NCBI RefSeq assembly: GCF_012489685.1
Contig: NC_080041.1
Location: 20,461,802 to 20,525,801 of the forward strand
From: Lotus japonicus
Taxonomy: Eukaryota > Streptophyta > Magnoliopsida > Fabales > Fabaceae
Reading direction: 5' to 3'
DNA: 64,000 bases
Made by a program: the position numbers and the translations under genes. This document shows, one piece after another, positions 1-11,787 of this stretch; the stretch's first letter is position 1; each line of letters starts with the position of its first letter. The notes under the pieces were generated by a model, which was given only the letters and a program-made list of their open reading frames with translations, was not told where the DNA came from and ran no database searches.

Positions 1-31
1 GGATCATCTCTTCATATGCCATATCGGCCAT
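1..31 (-). CDS. Possible N-terminus of a gene running off the left edge
   Basis: On the minus strand an ATG at 31-29 in a good context (CCCC before, GCC after) opens a frame reading MADMAYEEMI up to the window edge. The bases behind it (32-300) look like a plant 5' leader and promoter: purine/pyrimidine-rich with a telo-box-like AAACCCTA at 263-270. Ten residues are too few to identify a family. A longer frame over 4-198 on the same strand has no recognisable content and is probably leader read in another frame. Confidence 0.3.
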   Translation of the reverse strand, partial: MADMAYEEMI

Positions 32-768
32 GGGGTCTGGTGCGAGTTCACAGGGAGAAAAGGAGAGGAGAAAAAATCTCTTGAAACTTTGCAAAAAGGG
101 TTTCTAAACTTGGAGAGAAAACCCGTGGCTGCAAAAGGAAACCAGAACAGAGGGAAGACTAGAGAGCACCACGAGAAGAAGCGGCGCTGATCCCCCACGT
201 TCTCACGTTTACCACTGTGTCGGTCTATGGCAGGTTTGGCGGCTGGTCAACTTGGGACGTGAAAACCCTAGCAGACCTCATTCTCTCACGTTCTCACCCA
301 TGTAGTAGAATTACTTTACACCAAAATTGCATATCCTTTAAAACTCACGTATTATCAATACACTATTAATTAATTAAATGGAGAAAAAATTAACCGTGCA
401 AAGCACGGGTTTTGATACTAGTTTTTTTACAAAAGCATTCAAATGTTTTCCGCCATATTAGAAAGCTTTAATTTAATTATAAAAAAAAACCAATAATCCT
501 ACATAACATAAAGTGATCGTTGATGTTAGTATAAAAAACTTTACAATAACGATACATATTTATTAAACCTTTTTATGTTTCATCCAATTACTTTTTGTCT
601 TCTTCTTTTTGCTGCCGAACGCGTGTTACACTCTAATTAATATTATGTAAACATCTTATCACCCCAAGTACCAACGTAATAAATTAAGCTCATAATTTAA
701 AAATTAAACTTTTTCATAACATTTCTCCCTTAGTCGTTTAACATCAATGGAGAAACTGTACATGGCTC
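32..768. other. Leader/promoter and AT-rich spacer
   Basis: Bases 32-300 are the probable leader and promoter of the leftward gene. From about 300 to 768 the sequence is AT-rich spacer in which I see no gene or recognisable repeat. Confidence 0.4.
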
Positions 769-771
769 TAA

Positions 772-1485
772 GACCATTGACAATGGTCTCAACAATTTAC
801 CCCTTCTTAACACCACTTTTTCTCTTCCCAACACTCCACATCATCTTCTCTTTTCAATTCAACAAACTCTCAACAATTACCCATTCCAATGATTTTCATT
901 CAACACCCTACCCCACCACTCACCCTACCCCACCACTTTTTTATTTCATATTTTTATTTAATTTTATATTTTTGTTTTATTATTTACATAAAATTACAAT
1001 TATTATTTTAAATTAAATTAAAACAATAAACACTTAAAATTTTTTTTTTTTTTTAAATATAGACAATAATTTATTTTATTTCCTTAACTCAAAACAAAGG
1101 CTAATAGAAAGATAATAAGACGGTGAGAGAGATAATAAGATGGTGAAAAACTTGGTTTTTTTTCTGTGTCCAAATCAAACGAACCAAGTCTCTATTTATA
1201 GAGAAAAAAAAATCATGAATTTTGGTATAATTTTTTTTTTCAGAAAATATTTTTTTTTGATGAAATAATTGAGTTTAAAAGATAAGGGTAAAAGAAATCC
1301 GGCGAGCCAATCAGATTGTGACACGTGTCGTTGCCTAAAAAAAAGCGCTCTCTTAAACAATGTTGAAAATCTTCAACATTTCTCCCCCCTCTCTCCCCTC
1401 CACATCACCCTCAACAATCTTCAACCACCATTACAACCTCTCAACAATCTTCAACATTAATTTTCAACAACCATTGCAAATGGTC
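772..1485. mobile_element. Harbinger-type non-autonomous element (714 bp)
   Basis: The ends are imperfect inverted repeats. The left end reads GACCATTGACAATGG and the right end, reverse-complemented, reads GACCATTTGCAATGG. Both ends are flanked directly by TAA (769-771 and 1486-1488), the 3-bp target duplication typical of PIF/Harbinger elements. The interior is AT-rich with long T and A runs and no transposase, so the element is non-autonomous. Family assignment is an inference from target-site length and size. Confidence 0.7.
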
Positions 1486-1496
1486 TAATAGTTAAG

Positions 1497-1682
1497 GGAT
1501 AATGTTTCTTTCACACCTCTCTTTGAGGTAGAGAGAGGTGGAATGGGGAGAGAGATAGGAAGAAAAGAAAAAGTAAAAGAGAGAAAGTATGAGATGTGAT
1601 AGATGATAAAAGGAGAGAGATAGATATAAAAGGGGGTGGAAATGAAGTGTTTAAAAAATGAGGTGTGTATATATCATTATTG
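1497..1682. mobile_element. Mutator-type MITE (186 bp)
   Basis: A short element rich in GAGA-type purine tracts is bounded by the direct repeat AATAGTTAAG at 1487-1496 and 1683-1692. Its ends share an inverted pattern: ATAATG, seven variable bases, then CACACCTC. A 9-10 bp target duplication is typical of Mutator-like elements. It has no coding capacity. It sits directly against the right end of the Harbinger-type element, so one inserted beside the other. Confidence 0.65.
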
Positions 1683-1692
1683 AATAGTTAAG

Positions 1693-2312
1693 TAACATCA
1701 TTTTATTTTATTTTACGAATATTCTCACTCATAAAATGTAGTAATCTCTCGTAACAAATTATTTTCTCAGAATTCGAATTTATGTTTCAAAGTAGCTTGT
1801 TTACACACAATGATGATGAGTTGTTTAATTAAAATTCATATTTAACTTAAAACACGGGATATGTTTGTCATTTCACCCATTTATTTTAAGGAAATAATTA
1901 TGTTCACGTCTTAAAAAATACTCACACTTGATAATATACGAAAATAAACTAGATAAATGGGGATATGAAAAATTATGTGATAGAAATTATAGAGAGATAA
2001 AAAAAATAGAAATAAGATGTTACAAGAGCAACTCTCATGCATTCACACTCACTTATTCTTTTATCTACTTTTTTCTTATCAATCTCTTCTTGATCATCCT
2101 ACCTCACATTTCTCTCTTCTCACTCTAATTAAGGATTAACTTTGAACTTGAACCTAACATTAACCTTCAAATCATTGCATTGTACACCTAATTAAAACAC
2201 TAGGCATGTACAAATGCAAAACACACAGAAATTTCATGCTTCTAAAAAAAACCAAGGGAGAAAATAAGAAGAAGAAATAAAAAGTAAATGATGATCGATT
2301 CATTCATGATGA
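1693..2312. other. Spacer downstream of LSU
   Basis: AT-rich spacer containing the probable 3' untranslated region of the minus-strand LSU gene (about 2150-2312). Nothing else is recognised. Confidence 0.4.
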
Positions 2313-2651
2313 CTAAGGAAGTGAAACTGAGTTGAGGAGACTGTGTGCTCGGGAGAGCTCATCCATGAGGGAGACAACACGAGCATGGTACTCACGCGCA
2401 TGGAGAACCACCTCTGCTTCCAGCTCCCCTAGCTGGCAGCAGAGCCGCTCCTCCGCGTCCTCCGCCACTCGAAGCCTCTCACGCGCCCCCTGCAGCTGGC
2501 TCCTCATCTTCTCCTCCCTCTCATTGCTCTCCCTCAGCTCATCTTCCAGCTCCTGGTTCCTCTTCTTCAGCTGCAACGACGTCGTGTCGCCGCCCTCCGG
2601 CCTCCTCTTCATTCTCTCGCCGTTGTCGCGCATTCCGAACACCGCCAGCAT
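2313..2651 (-). CDS. LSU: LSU (RESPONSE TO LOW SULFUR) family protein
   Basis: This intronless frame encodes 112 residues. The core is a coiled coil (about residues 28-100) with the family pattern KKRNQELEDELRES, then RLRVAEDAEERLCCQLGELE, then a region rich in A, R and Y ending in LMDELS. Known LSU proteins are about 95-110 residues, so this copy is full length. LSU proteins are small plant-specific hubs induced by sulfur deficiency; they interact with many partners, reportedly including autophagy-linked proteins. I chose the ATG at 2651-2649 because the codons upstream in the same frame contain no other ATG. A TATA box (2751-2760) and a UPE-box-like site (2783-2802) lie upstream on the same strand. 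The coding part is clearly more GC-rich than its surroundings. Confidence 0.88.
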   Translation of the reverse strand: MLAVFGMRDNGERMKRRPEGGDTTSLQLKKRNQELEDELRESNEREEKMRSQLQGARERLRVAEDAEERLCCQLGELEAEVVLHAREYHARVVSLMDELSRAHSLLNSVSLP

Positions 2652-2750
2652 TGTGGAAGTAACAAGTAACAACGGCTGCGGAAGCGTGATTTTGTAGGAA
2701 GAGAAGTGATTGAGTAAGTTTTTGATGAAACAAGTGAAGGAAGAACAGGT

Positions 2751-2760
2751 TTATATATAC
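2751..2760 (-). promoter_or_regulatory. TATA box of the LSU gene
   Basis: On the minus strand the bases read GTATATATAA, about 100 bases before the chosen LSU start codon. The spacing suits a leader of roughly 70 bases. Confidence 0.6.
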
Positions 2761-2782
2761 ACAAGAGAGTTAGAATCAGGTG

Positions 2783-2802
2783 TGTCCAAGTTCCATGAAC
2801 CC
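2783..2802 (-). promoter_or_regulatory. UPE-box-like sulfur-response site
   Basis: On the minus strand the bases read GGGTTCATGGAACTTGGACA. This matches 17 of 20 positions of the degenerate UPE-box described for sulfur-deficiency genes (recalled as AGRTWCATTGAACCTRGACA), a target of EIL/SLIM1-type factors. It lies about 25 bp upstream of the TATA box of an LSU gene, the gene class in which the box was described. The consensus is from memory. Confidence 0.5.
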
Positions 2803-2829
2803 GCCTTACACTAATAAGAATTTTAAAAA

Positions 2830-5282
2830 ATGTTAATTTATTTTTTAGGGGTACTCTGTAAGAATAAAAAATTATATTCAATGATATGATGTACTAGTAA
2901 TTAATTCATTTAATTTGGTGTTAACTTTGTCTAACTTCGAACGTTATACAAATATTCAAATGTACTATGTAATTAATAGGACAATCTATTACGTACATTC
3001 AACCAAATAAACATATGAATCCTAAACCAGTGTTTTGATCACCGTTTCAGTTATTTTCTAATTTCTAAGAACATTGATTGTTAATATTATATTGTGAAGA
3101 ACACACGAAATATCATGGATTTTTTCTTAATTAAAAAGATATTCAACAAATTAACATCAAAACTGAATAAGAAAAAGAAGAAGAGAGAAAAATAGGGAGT
3201 GTTATATATGATATAGATCTATCACAAGAGAGACAAATGAGGTTGTGCAATGAGTTTAAGTAAAGTTTGGTTTAAGCCATCATAATGCTAAGTGGACAAA
3301 TAATGTTGTGTGTATATTGTGTAGGTTGACGTTTGTTGTTTTCGTTGCGCTGCTTTCGTTTTTGCTTTGTTTTGTATCTAATCTATTGTCGAGAGGATCT
3401 ATATTTCGGCTTTTTTTGCATTCAATAAACTTTTGATTTCTAAAAAATATATATATCATTGTTCCATTTATGATATAGTGAATTAACTCAAACTTTGTAT
3501 AGGTCATTTAGACAATCCAAAGAAAAATAAGATGTTTGTTGAGTGTCTGTAGGACTGTACTATTTGAACATCTACATTTTTTAAATCAGTTATTATATCA
3601 AAATATATAGTACAAAAATTTCACATGCATATTACATTTTTCTCTTTGTGCGTGTTTGTTTTATTTTAGCGTGACAACTTTTTTTGATAAACCAAATGAA
3701 TGCATTAAAAGGGAGTACAAGAGGTACTCCAACCCTTAATTTAGCGTTACAACTAATTTAATGAGATTCCATGTATCTTAAGACATCAACAAGAAAAATT
3801 AGAATTTATCACATTTAATTCAAGTGAATCGACGAAGCAAGATTTGAACACATTAAATTCAACGTGAATCCACATTTGAGTTCAATGAAAATTTAAATAC
3901 AATATATCTCTATTTTCCTATCACATTGTTCCTCTCTATTACATTTTCTTAGTTTCTCACTTTGAACATGTATATTTTTTTAATTTTTTTTGAAGTCGCT
4001 AATCATTGAAATCAAACCAAAGAAGGCAAAGATGTCAGTACACATCATTGTTCACAACAAATTAATTTGCAGCAGGAGGAACATTTTCTACCCACACAGA
4101 AGAGGGGTAGTCTGAGGCGTTCCTCGTCAAAAAAACTGCGACCAAATTCTCTAAACGTCTAACTAACAAAATAGTAAAAAGCCAAAGTCAAAGCAATAGA
4201 ACGACAATCACAAATTAAGAATCTAAGTAAGAAAATCCAATAGAACTCCTCCTCCACCATTCATAGAGCTGAAGGCAACCTATCTCTCAAAACAAACTGA
4301 GCAGAAGCCAAACTTCACCGCTAACTTGATTGCTCATCTCAATCCATTAGCTTCCGCCAAGAGAGGGGAAAGAAGTTGCAGCACCCATCACCTCTCCTCC
4401 ACTGTTCCTCGCTACCATCCCGAACGAGTAATGATCATTCACACTCCACGTTCTCTTCCATCTTATTTTCACATATTTTTCTTTTTATCTTTCTATATTT
4501 TCTATCACATTACATATCACACCACTGATTTTCTCTTTTCTCTTATTAGTTATTATTTCCAAGTGGAGGTGGAAATAGAGGTGAACAGAACATTATTCAC
4601 CTCGTCCTTCACGGAAGAATCAACATTAATTTTAACTTAAGTCTACCTAACATTTTGTTTATTTGAAATGAATGTCGACATAACAAAAGTATACACGCAG
4701 CTCGTTGACAAAATTTGGTGATGGACAATGAGTAGGAATGCACCTTAGTTTAATGAATAAAGAAATCTAAATATCTCCTCTCTATGACATTTTTTAACGC
4801 ACTCCATGACATGATCACTCAAGCATTACAATATTAATAGATAATTTAAGTTTAGTTATATATATTTTGCCAATTCGTCACGTACAAGGTTACATGTGGC
4901 CCAAAATTAAGCGATCCCTCATGGCATCGGTGACTAACTTAATTCATGATTAAATAACTTCGCTTACCAAAAAAAAGATTAAATAACTTCATTTTAAATG
5001 TATTAATAGTGTTATTTATAAAAGTTCAAAAAAAGTACAAAATGACATTATTACTATTTTTTACGCCAATCGTTTACATATTACTATTCTCTATTCACAT
5101 AAAATTGAGTCATTCAAATTGGACTATTGGAGCTAGACACGTTCGGTGTGGAATGGAAGAGAGGAAAAGTTATGGACGGCTTGTGTATATTGTTCTCAAC
5201 CTAAAAAACAAAGAGAAGTCATCATCACCGGGGAAAGCTTATAAAAAAAAAATCATCACCGGGGAAAGAAAAAAGTAACATA
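2830..5282. other. Gene-free spacer with probable LINE tails
   Basis: No supported gene. Around 3680-3750 and 3985-4200 there are T-rich starts followed by moderately complex sequence resembling 3' tails of non-LTR elements in minus orientation. No reverse transcriptase coding was seen and no target duplications were established. The rest is AT-rich spacer. Confidence 0.35.
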
Positions 5283-5292
5283 TATATAGTAG

Positions 5293-5543
5293 GCTATGTA
5301 TCATATGAGAAAAATATTTTTATGTGAGAAAATAAGAATAAATCGTGACCGTTAGATCTAATCATGAATGATCAAGATTAAAACAAATTAATGCTCACAT
5401 GACCACTTAAAAAGATAATGCGACTTTTTTTAAATGTCACATGACTTCATGTTTTAATCTTGACCATTCATGATTAGATCTAACGGTCACGATTTATTCT
5501 TATTTTCTCACATAAGAACACATTTCTCATATGATACATCCTC
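5293..5543. mobile_element. Long-armed Mutator-type MITE (251 bp)
   Basis: Two arms of about 90 bp are nearly perfect reverse complements. The left arm begins with GTATCATATGAG at 5298 and the right arm ends with CTCATATGATAC at 5537; both contain CGTGACCGTTAGATCTAATC or its complement. The element is flanked by TATATAGTAG at 5283-5292 and 5544-5553, a 9-10 bp duplication typical of Mutator-like elements. The transcript would fold into a long hairpin. No coding capacity. Confidence 0.85.
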
Positions 5544-5553
5544 TATATAGTAG

Positions 5554-7051
5554 TTAATTAAAGAGTCAAATAATATTAATTAGTAATTGCCGTTGATGGC
5601 TAATTAAATTTATAAAAAATGGCATTTAAAATTGAGATAAAAATCTAATACGTACGGTTTTCTGCCTATTGGATGATAGTACGATAGATAATAATTTAAT
5701 TGCTTAATGCAATTAATCCTAGGCCACAAGAAATCCTCTTAGAATTTCGTAATCTTTGAAATGGCCAGCATTTGGTCTCTTAATCATATCGTTTATTTTG
5801 AGTTTTAAGTACAAGGCGACGAAATATGACATATGAGTTTCATTTTATATTTGTCATGTTTTTAAGATAGAATGAAACATGACATAGGACTCCTGAAATA
5901 AGACGTTTTGATTCCGTAGAAAAGGGAAGAACGGAAGAGCACGAAACGAAACACGCTCACCTAAAATTTTAACGCGGTAAAAAATGTCCCTAATCTATAT
6001 TTGAAATCTTTTGTATCCAAATAGTTTTAAAACACTTTTAAAAGTGAAAAACACTTATTATATTTGTAAACATACATAAACGAATTTATGCTTTTTAAAA
6101 AGATTCACTTAAAATAAAGTCAATTGTTTTTTAAAAGTAAATCATCTTTTTAAGCAATAACAAACGGGCCAATTTGTCAATGTTACATTAATGCATCAAC
6201 TAATTGGTATTTAGCACTGGTTTTGAAAGATGCTTAAATCACAGGCCAACATAGCGCTACTCACTAACAATTAAAGGTAGTTTGGGGCTGACGCTACATT
6301 CACCAGAAACATTAGCGTGGCTGCAAATGACACTAATGTTTAAGGGTAGGGCCCATTTTGCGGGCTTTAACTTTTAAGGGTTAGCGTTGACTTGGCTGAC
6401 ACTAATATTCATTAATTTCTCCTCTCATCTTCATTATAAGCCTCTTCTCTCCCTCATTTCTCAAACCCTTATACACTCACCATCTCCCTCTGGCACCTCC
6501 ACCCTCAAGCTTTCCCGTCGACCCATCTCTCCTCACTTGCTGCCCTCACCCTCGGCCTTTGAGCTCATAAGGAGTTGGGATGGGACCAAGAAGGGATAGA
6601 GATGAAAGAGAATATTTTCTATGCACGCTTTCTACGACTAAGTGTTATGGAAATGGTTCTCCGCACAAAAGACCTATACCTTACTCTACGAAAATAATGA
6701 ACGAATGGAAGACAACTAGAGAAATGTCGAACTACCATGTAGGGTTCGAGATTCCATAGAGAATGTATGAGACGTCAGTGACAATGGTAAACATGAAGTT
6801 TCTTCGACAACAGAGTTTTCCAAGCAAGATTCAAGAGGGGACGAGCATGTGCAATGTCGCCCTTTCGTGCCTATCTTACTTGTTCACAACTCTTATGGGT
6901 CTTTTCATTTCACATAATACAATATTCTTCTCCTCTGTCACTCTCACCATCTTCCCTCGACCTCTTCCTTAGCTCATTCCTCCTCCTCCTCCGTCACCCT
7001 CACCCTCGACCTCTGCCTCCTCTCTCCAGTGACGTCGCCCTCACCATTATC
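5554..7051. other. Spacer, partly degenerate repeat
   Basis: No gene recognised. Between about 6240 and 6420 short motifs such as GACACTAAT and TTAGCGT recur, vaguely like subterminal repeats of CACTA elements, but no terminus was found. From 6850 to 7051 the sequence is a pyrimidine-rich run of CCCTCACC/CCTCCTC-like words. The LTR retrotransposon inserted at its end. Confidence 0.35.
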
Positions 7052-7056
7052 CTCTC

Positions 7057-8413
7057 TGTTGAAAGGTTTTTACCACAACTACTTTCAAATCCCTTTCAAG
7101 ATTCAATTGTAGTATAGTAAAGGGTTTTTATCGTCCTCAGGGAATTGGAAATACAACGCCGTTCTTTAGCTAAATTACTTAAGCAAAGAGTTCAAGAAGC
7201 GTTTGGTTGATTGTTTTGAGAAATGTTGTGGACATAAAACAGTAATAAAAACGGGTTTAAAAACAGATTGAGAAAGCTGTTGGGATTGGGGTTCACACAT
7301 CAACTCTCATATATCCTATAATTCAACACATACAACCTATTCTATCCTTGATTTCATCACATCAGTTCTTATCTATCTCATTAATTTCTTACATGAGCAG
7401 ATTAACGATTCACTTCTCTAATTATCGATGTCTCTCATAACTAACGAAGCAAAACGTAATGAGTTCAGATGTTAAGCGACTAATAAACCTAACCCTATGT
7501 CTAGCAATCAGGTAAATTAGATGATGCAACCTAAATCTAATTCAAATATGTAGCTTTCACTCACATATCAAATCTCAAATCATGTTCTAGTTGATCAAGC
7601 TAAAACAAGCATTAAAATCAAGATCATATCATTGAAATCAAGAGATAAAATAGATTCATATGAAAGAGAACTAAGATGGATACATTTAAGTCAAGTATTA
7701 CACCCAATCCCAACAAAGAGAAGTTTAGCTATCCATAGACATGGATGCTATGCTTACAAGAGGAACTAAGACGAAAGTTATGATCCGTGCCGTCCTCGGT
7801 GATGATTCCAGCTTGATGGATGGTGAATCAAAGCTCCCAAAGTTCCTCCCTTCTTCTCTCTGAAGTTTTCTCTCTCAAAAGTCCAAAATAGGTCAAAAGA
7901 TGATTCCTTTCTGATCTTGGTCGAGCCTTTTATAAACAGGGCACAGTTTCGCTTAAGCTGATAAAGGTTCCGCTTAAGCGAGGAGGTTTCTTCATGTTCA
8001 GGTAACGTCTTTCAGCTTAAGCGAGACCATTTCTCGCTTAAGCCAAATTGTCTTCCAGAACCACTGCTACTGCCATGTAATTTGGCTTAAGCGAGGCTAC
8101 ATTCGGCTTAAGCGAAGATCAATATGTTTGCCACTGCTACTGCCATATAATTTGGCTTAAGCGAGCCAGCATTTGGCTTAAGCGAACTTCAATATTTGTA
8201 GCTCTTTTGATTTGAAATTGTTTGGATCTCTTGACTTTCCTCCTACAATAAAACCAAAGAGCTTAAATGATAAAGCTAATATATATTTCTATATAAAAAC
8301 TATCTACTTACTAAATTAACCTATTGAGGGATAATTTGGAAGATAATGTACACATCTAGAACAGAAAAGTACCCAAATTAGTAGAGAAAATCAGGTATTT
8401 TTGGTACTTATCA
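7057..8413 (-). repeat. Left LTR (3' LTR of the minus-strand element)
   Basis: 1357 bp, TGTTGAAAGG at the left end and ACTTATCA at the right. It contains a minus-strand TATA box (GTTTATAAAAGG, about 7927-7938) and eight copies of the palindrome GCTTAAGC between 7951 and 8183. It carries 20 bases near 7799-7820 that are missing from the right LTR. Confidence 0.9.
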
Positions 8414-9915
8414 ACTCCCCCAAACTTGGAACTTTGTTTGCCCTCAAACAAAAGGTATTGACTATCAAAAAAATATATTCACAAAGGATCTTGAACAAGC
8501 ATGGCATATGAACTACTCATCTCAAAGTTTCTTTTCACAAGCATGATCCAAGCATCAATTACCAACTAGAACATGTGAAGCCCACAACAAATGGTTACAG
8601 TAATGATACAAAAACACACCAGCATGAAGTCATTGGCATAACATTGAATCCAATATTCTTCAATCAGGGAACCACTCAAATTATCATCAAACTGTTTACT
8701 CAACTCTTCAATTTTCTATGAGGTAAGTGTTTCACATTATTCAGCCATTGAATCACAACATGAAAAACTTGTTACCTGTCTCATCAACTATTAAAACTGC
8801 ATGGAAACTCAAGAATCACAAAGGTCTTTCTGGGTTGTAATGTGGCCAGGGTTATCAAGAAAATTGGTTTTTCTAGATTTCAAGATATTTTCAAGTCAAG
8901 AGAGCAATTACATTTGGATTCATGCAAGAATTATGAACATTTTTCACTCTCCTTCTATCAATCCTCTTTTTCACCCCTTGTACACAATTTCATGCACATA
9001 ACCCCTTTCCTTTTCCTTTTTTTTTCTTTTTTTTTCTTTTTTTTTCTTTTTTTTTTTTGAAACATTATACACAAGCATTTTTTCTTTTTCAAACATTATA
9101 TGTACACATGATAGAAAGTTAAACAAAAAGATATCAAAGCTTCCACTCCCCCCAACTTAGCACATTAGCATAAAATCCTCACATAAATGCTCTCTTAACT
9201 TAAAAGTAAGGGAGAACATTGTTTTTTTCATTTAAGTTTGGGATCATACACAAAGAAAAACAAAATTTCCATTTAGGCTCAAAAGGTGGTGCAATTGGAA
9301 TTCATAATCAACGGTCAGCTTATTTGGCCAAGTAGCTTATGTACACTAAAGAAAAAAACTGCCTTGATCATTTTCTATCATTCCCATGCAATTCAACAGT
9401 TAGAGACTCAAACAAGTAAAACTGTGCAAAACAATGGTGAACCTCTCGAATCTCACCAAGTGTTTGGCTACACTTCTCACTAGGCTTAGGAGTCCCTGAT
9501 TTGAAGCATTTTCATAATGAGCCTATGACATTCACGTGAATGATGCATTCATATCATATAATGGCACCAAGTGGGTGCAATCACAATGAACTATGAACTG
9601 TTTTTTTTTTTTTAAAAAAAACACATCATGCTCAACTTAGCATTTCATAGTCCATGCTCATTAACTAAACCAAAAGCCAATCATTTGCAATTCAGAACAG
9701 TGAGCAAAACAAATTCCTAATCCAAAATCCAAACATGTGCTAGCAGTTAGAACAAAGCAAAATATCACGAAGTAAAACCAAGTTCAAAGCAAAATAAAAC
9801 TAAAAACCAAGTAAAGTACTAAAGTTAGAAAGCTGAAATGACAGAAAATAAAAGTGAACTTGGATAAGTGGCTGTAGCCATCAATCCTCAGCTCCATCCT
9901 GCTCCTGATCATCAA
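8414..9915 (-). other. Non-coding 3' internal region of the LTR element
   Basis: Read on the minus strand this is the stretch between the gag-like frame and the 3' LTR. It contains a purine-rich tract at the LTR border, another GGGGGGAGTGG tract near 9146-9156, and long T runs at 9017-9058. I see no protein domain here. The plus-strand frames are shadows with no family content. Confidence 0.6.
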
Positions 9916-11050
9916 TCATGTAGTCACCAGCAGGCAAGTCAGCTGCTGCAGAAGTAGTAGCTCCATCTCCATCTCCATGTCCAGCAACTCTCTCCTCATC
10001 CCTGGAACTTGGCCTGTCCCCAGGCCATTCAGCATAGCTCGAGAACTGATCATCAGTAGGCCACACAAAAGGCTCAGGTCCCTGATGCTGAAAAAACGTC
10101 TGATATGGCTATACATGGAAGTAGTAGCCCTATATGTGGCTCTCTGCTGTCGAGAAACAAGCTCCAAATAGTCTCTCTGTTCTACCTGCTCTATCCGGAT
10201 AGCATCCTGTTGTGCAAGGATCAACTGAATCTGCTGCTCAGTGGTTGGATTATCTGGAGATGACTGTGGCGCATCCGGTGGTGGTGGAAGAAGTGGTGAG
10301 GGTGGTGGAAGTGCTTCTTCTTTCTTACAATGACGCTGAATAAATTTCTCATTGATTGGAGGCCTAATATCCAGCTGAGGGTATTCTGGGATAATCACCC
10401 TCTGAAATCTGCACAACTCCGTGATGAGCGATGGAAAGCACAAAGGCATAGGCTTCTCGGATGTTGCAATTCTATGAATATCATCTGAAATTATTTTTGC
10501 AATATCAACTGTTTTCTTTTGGATGATACAATAGGGCAAGCCCGCACAGTACAGATTAATATTAGATGTATGTAAAGTGGGGTTGATGTTGGATGTCATA
10601 AAAGTCATCCAAATCTCAGTCAACACTTTCATTTCAGCCCTCTCAACAACATTTCTGTTCTCCTCCATAAGGGTACCTGGTATGCATAAGGTATCTAGTA
10701 CCTCCTTGTAATTGAAACTAGGCGGTGATGATCTTATTGAATTTTGGTAGGCACACAGCTTTGCTTCTTCCAAACCCAAATGATCCTCTAGATAAGCACT
10801 GATTGTTGCTCTGTCATAAAGAACTCTCCTTCCCAAGACAAATGACGCTCTTGTCCCCTCCTCTCCTAATGTGTAAGCATTAGCATAAAAGTACTTGACA
10901 ACCTTTGGGTTGAAGTGCTTTGGCAGTGAAGCAAGCTTTAACCAGTTCCTCCTCTGTAACTCATGTTGGAAATCATCATATTGTCCAGGTTGGAGTTCTA
11001 CTCTTCTCTCTGGAATAAAGTTATTTTTTGAGAAAGCTTTGTATCTCTTA
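9916..11050 (-). CDS. Element-encoded plant transposon protein, 5'-truncated
   Basis: The frame is open from the copia insertion point (about 11050) to a stop at 9916. It begins KRYKAFSKN, continues through WLKLASLPKHFNPKVVKYFY and FVLGRRVLYD, and ends in a proline-rich stretch (PPPSPLLPPPPDAP) and a glutamine-rich helix. This resembles the 'putative plant transposon protein' domain common in legume LTR elements, probably a gag-like product; that name is recalled, not searched. The N-terminus is missing because a copia element inserted at 11052, so no start codon can be assigned and the copy is not functional. Confidence 0.65.
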
Positions 11051-11051
11051 A

Positions 11052-11189
11052 TGATAGAATAGGATATTATTTATTCTCTTTGTAATTACGCCTGTAATTA
11101 GGGTTTAATATTTATTGTTAGTCAACTAGGTAAGTTGTATATATAGGGTATTTCATTATCAATAATAGTCACGGAAAACATTTCCTTCA
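11052..11189 (+). repeat. 5' LTR of the copia element (138 bp)
   Basis: It starts TGATAGAATAGG and ends TTTCCTTCA, immediately before the primer-binding site, and contains a TATA-like TATATATAGGG near 11138. It is unusually short for a copia LTR. No second copy exists in the window because the 3' end is lost, so the left boundary is inferred from the TG start and from the break in the host element's frame. Confidence 0.65.
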
Positions 11190-11201
11190 TGGTATCATTG
11201 A
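11190..11201 (+). other. Primer-binding site (initiator Met tRNA type)
   Basis: TGGTATCATTGA matches 9 of 12 bases of the canonical plant copia site TGGTATCAGAGC, directly after the LTR. Confidence 0.7.
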
Positions 11202-11787
11202 GTAGGTTCAGATCCTCCTTTCTGACCTAATTCTAAATTTTCCTATTTTTCCTTTTTTTCCTTGTTTTTTAATTCTTCCAACAGCAGCCGCCCCAGCACC
11301 CTAGCGGTACAACCGCCGCCGCTGCTCTTCTTGCCGTCGCGCCTCCCTTGCGCCGCCCCATCACCACACGCGTGCTTCCGCCGCGTCGTAGCCCCTCGCG
11401 CCTCCGATCACGTCCGTTCCCAACCGACCCGATCGTGTTGCGTGCTACACCAGAGGTCCCTCGCAAGCACTCGCCGCACACCACCGTGCTCACCGCCTTG
11501 CCACCGCCGGCCCACTCCGACGTTGCCGCCCTTCTCAACAAGGAGCAAATCGTCGTCCTCGCCGTCTCTCTTCAGCAGACCCGGCTGCAGCCCCACGAAC
11601 CCGATTTGGGTGTTTTGGGTCACACGACCCGTTTCTCTGTTACCGGTTTTTTTTTTTTTTTTTTTTCCAAACAGGACCGGCTAACCCACACCCGGTCGAA
11701 CCGCTCCAGCCAGAAACTTCAAAAAAAAAAAAAAAAAAAAAAAAGTTTAAATTCCTTTTATTTTACTCTTCTGTTTTTGCAGTTTCT

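Noticed and set aside
6240..6420. CACTA subterminal region
   Set aside because: Words such as GACACTAAT and TTAGCGT recur, but there is no CACTA terminus, target duplication or coding sequence.
7747..7790. Coding potential inside both LTRs (plus-strand frame ending near 16369)
   Set aside because: The frame is an LTR shadow: it runs against the direction of the element and matches no protein.
9010..9060. Functional poly-T tract or terminator
   Set aside because: It is a low-complexity run in the non-coding part of the retrotransposon with no associated gene end.
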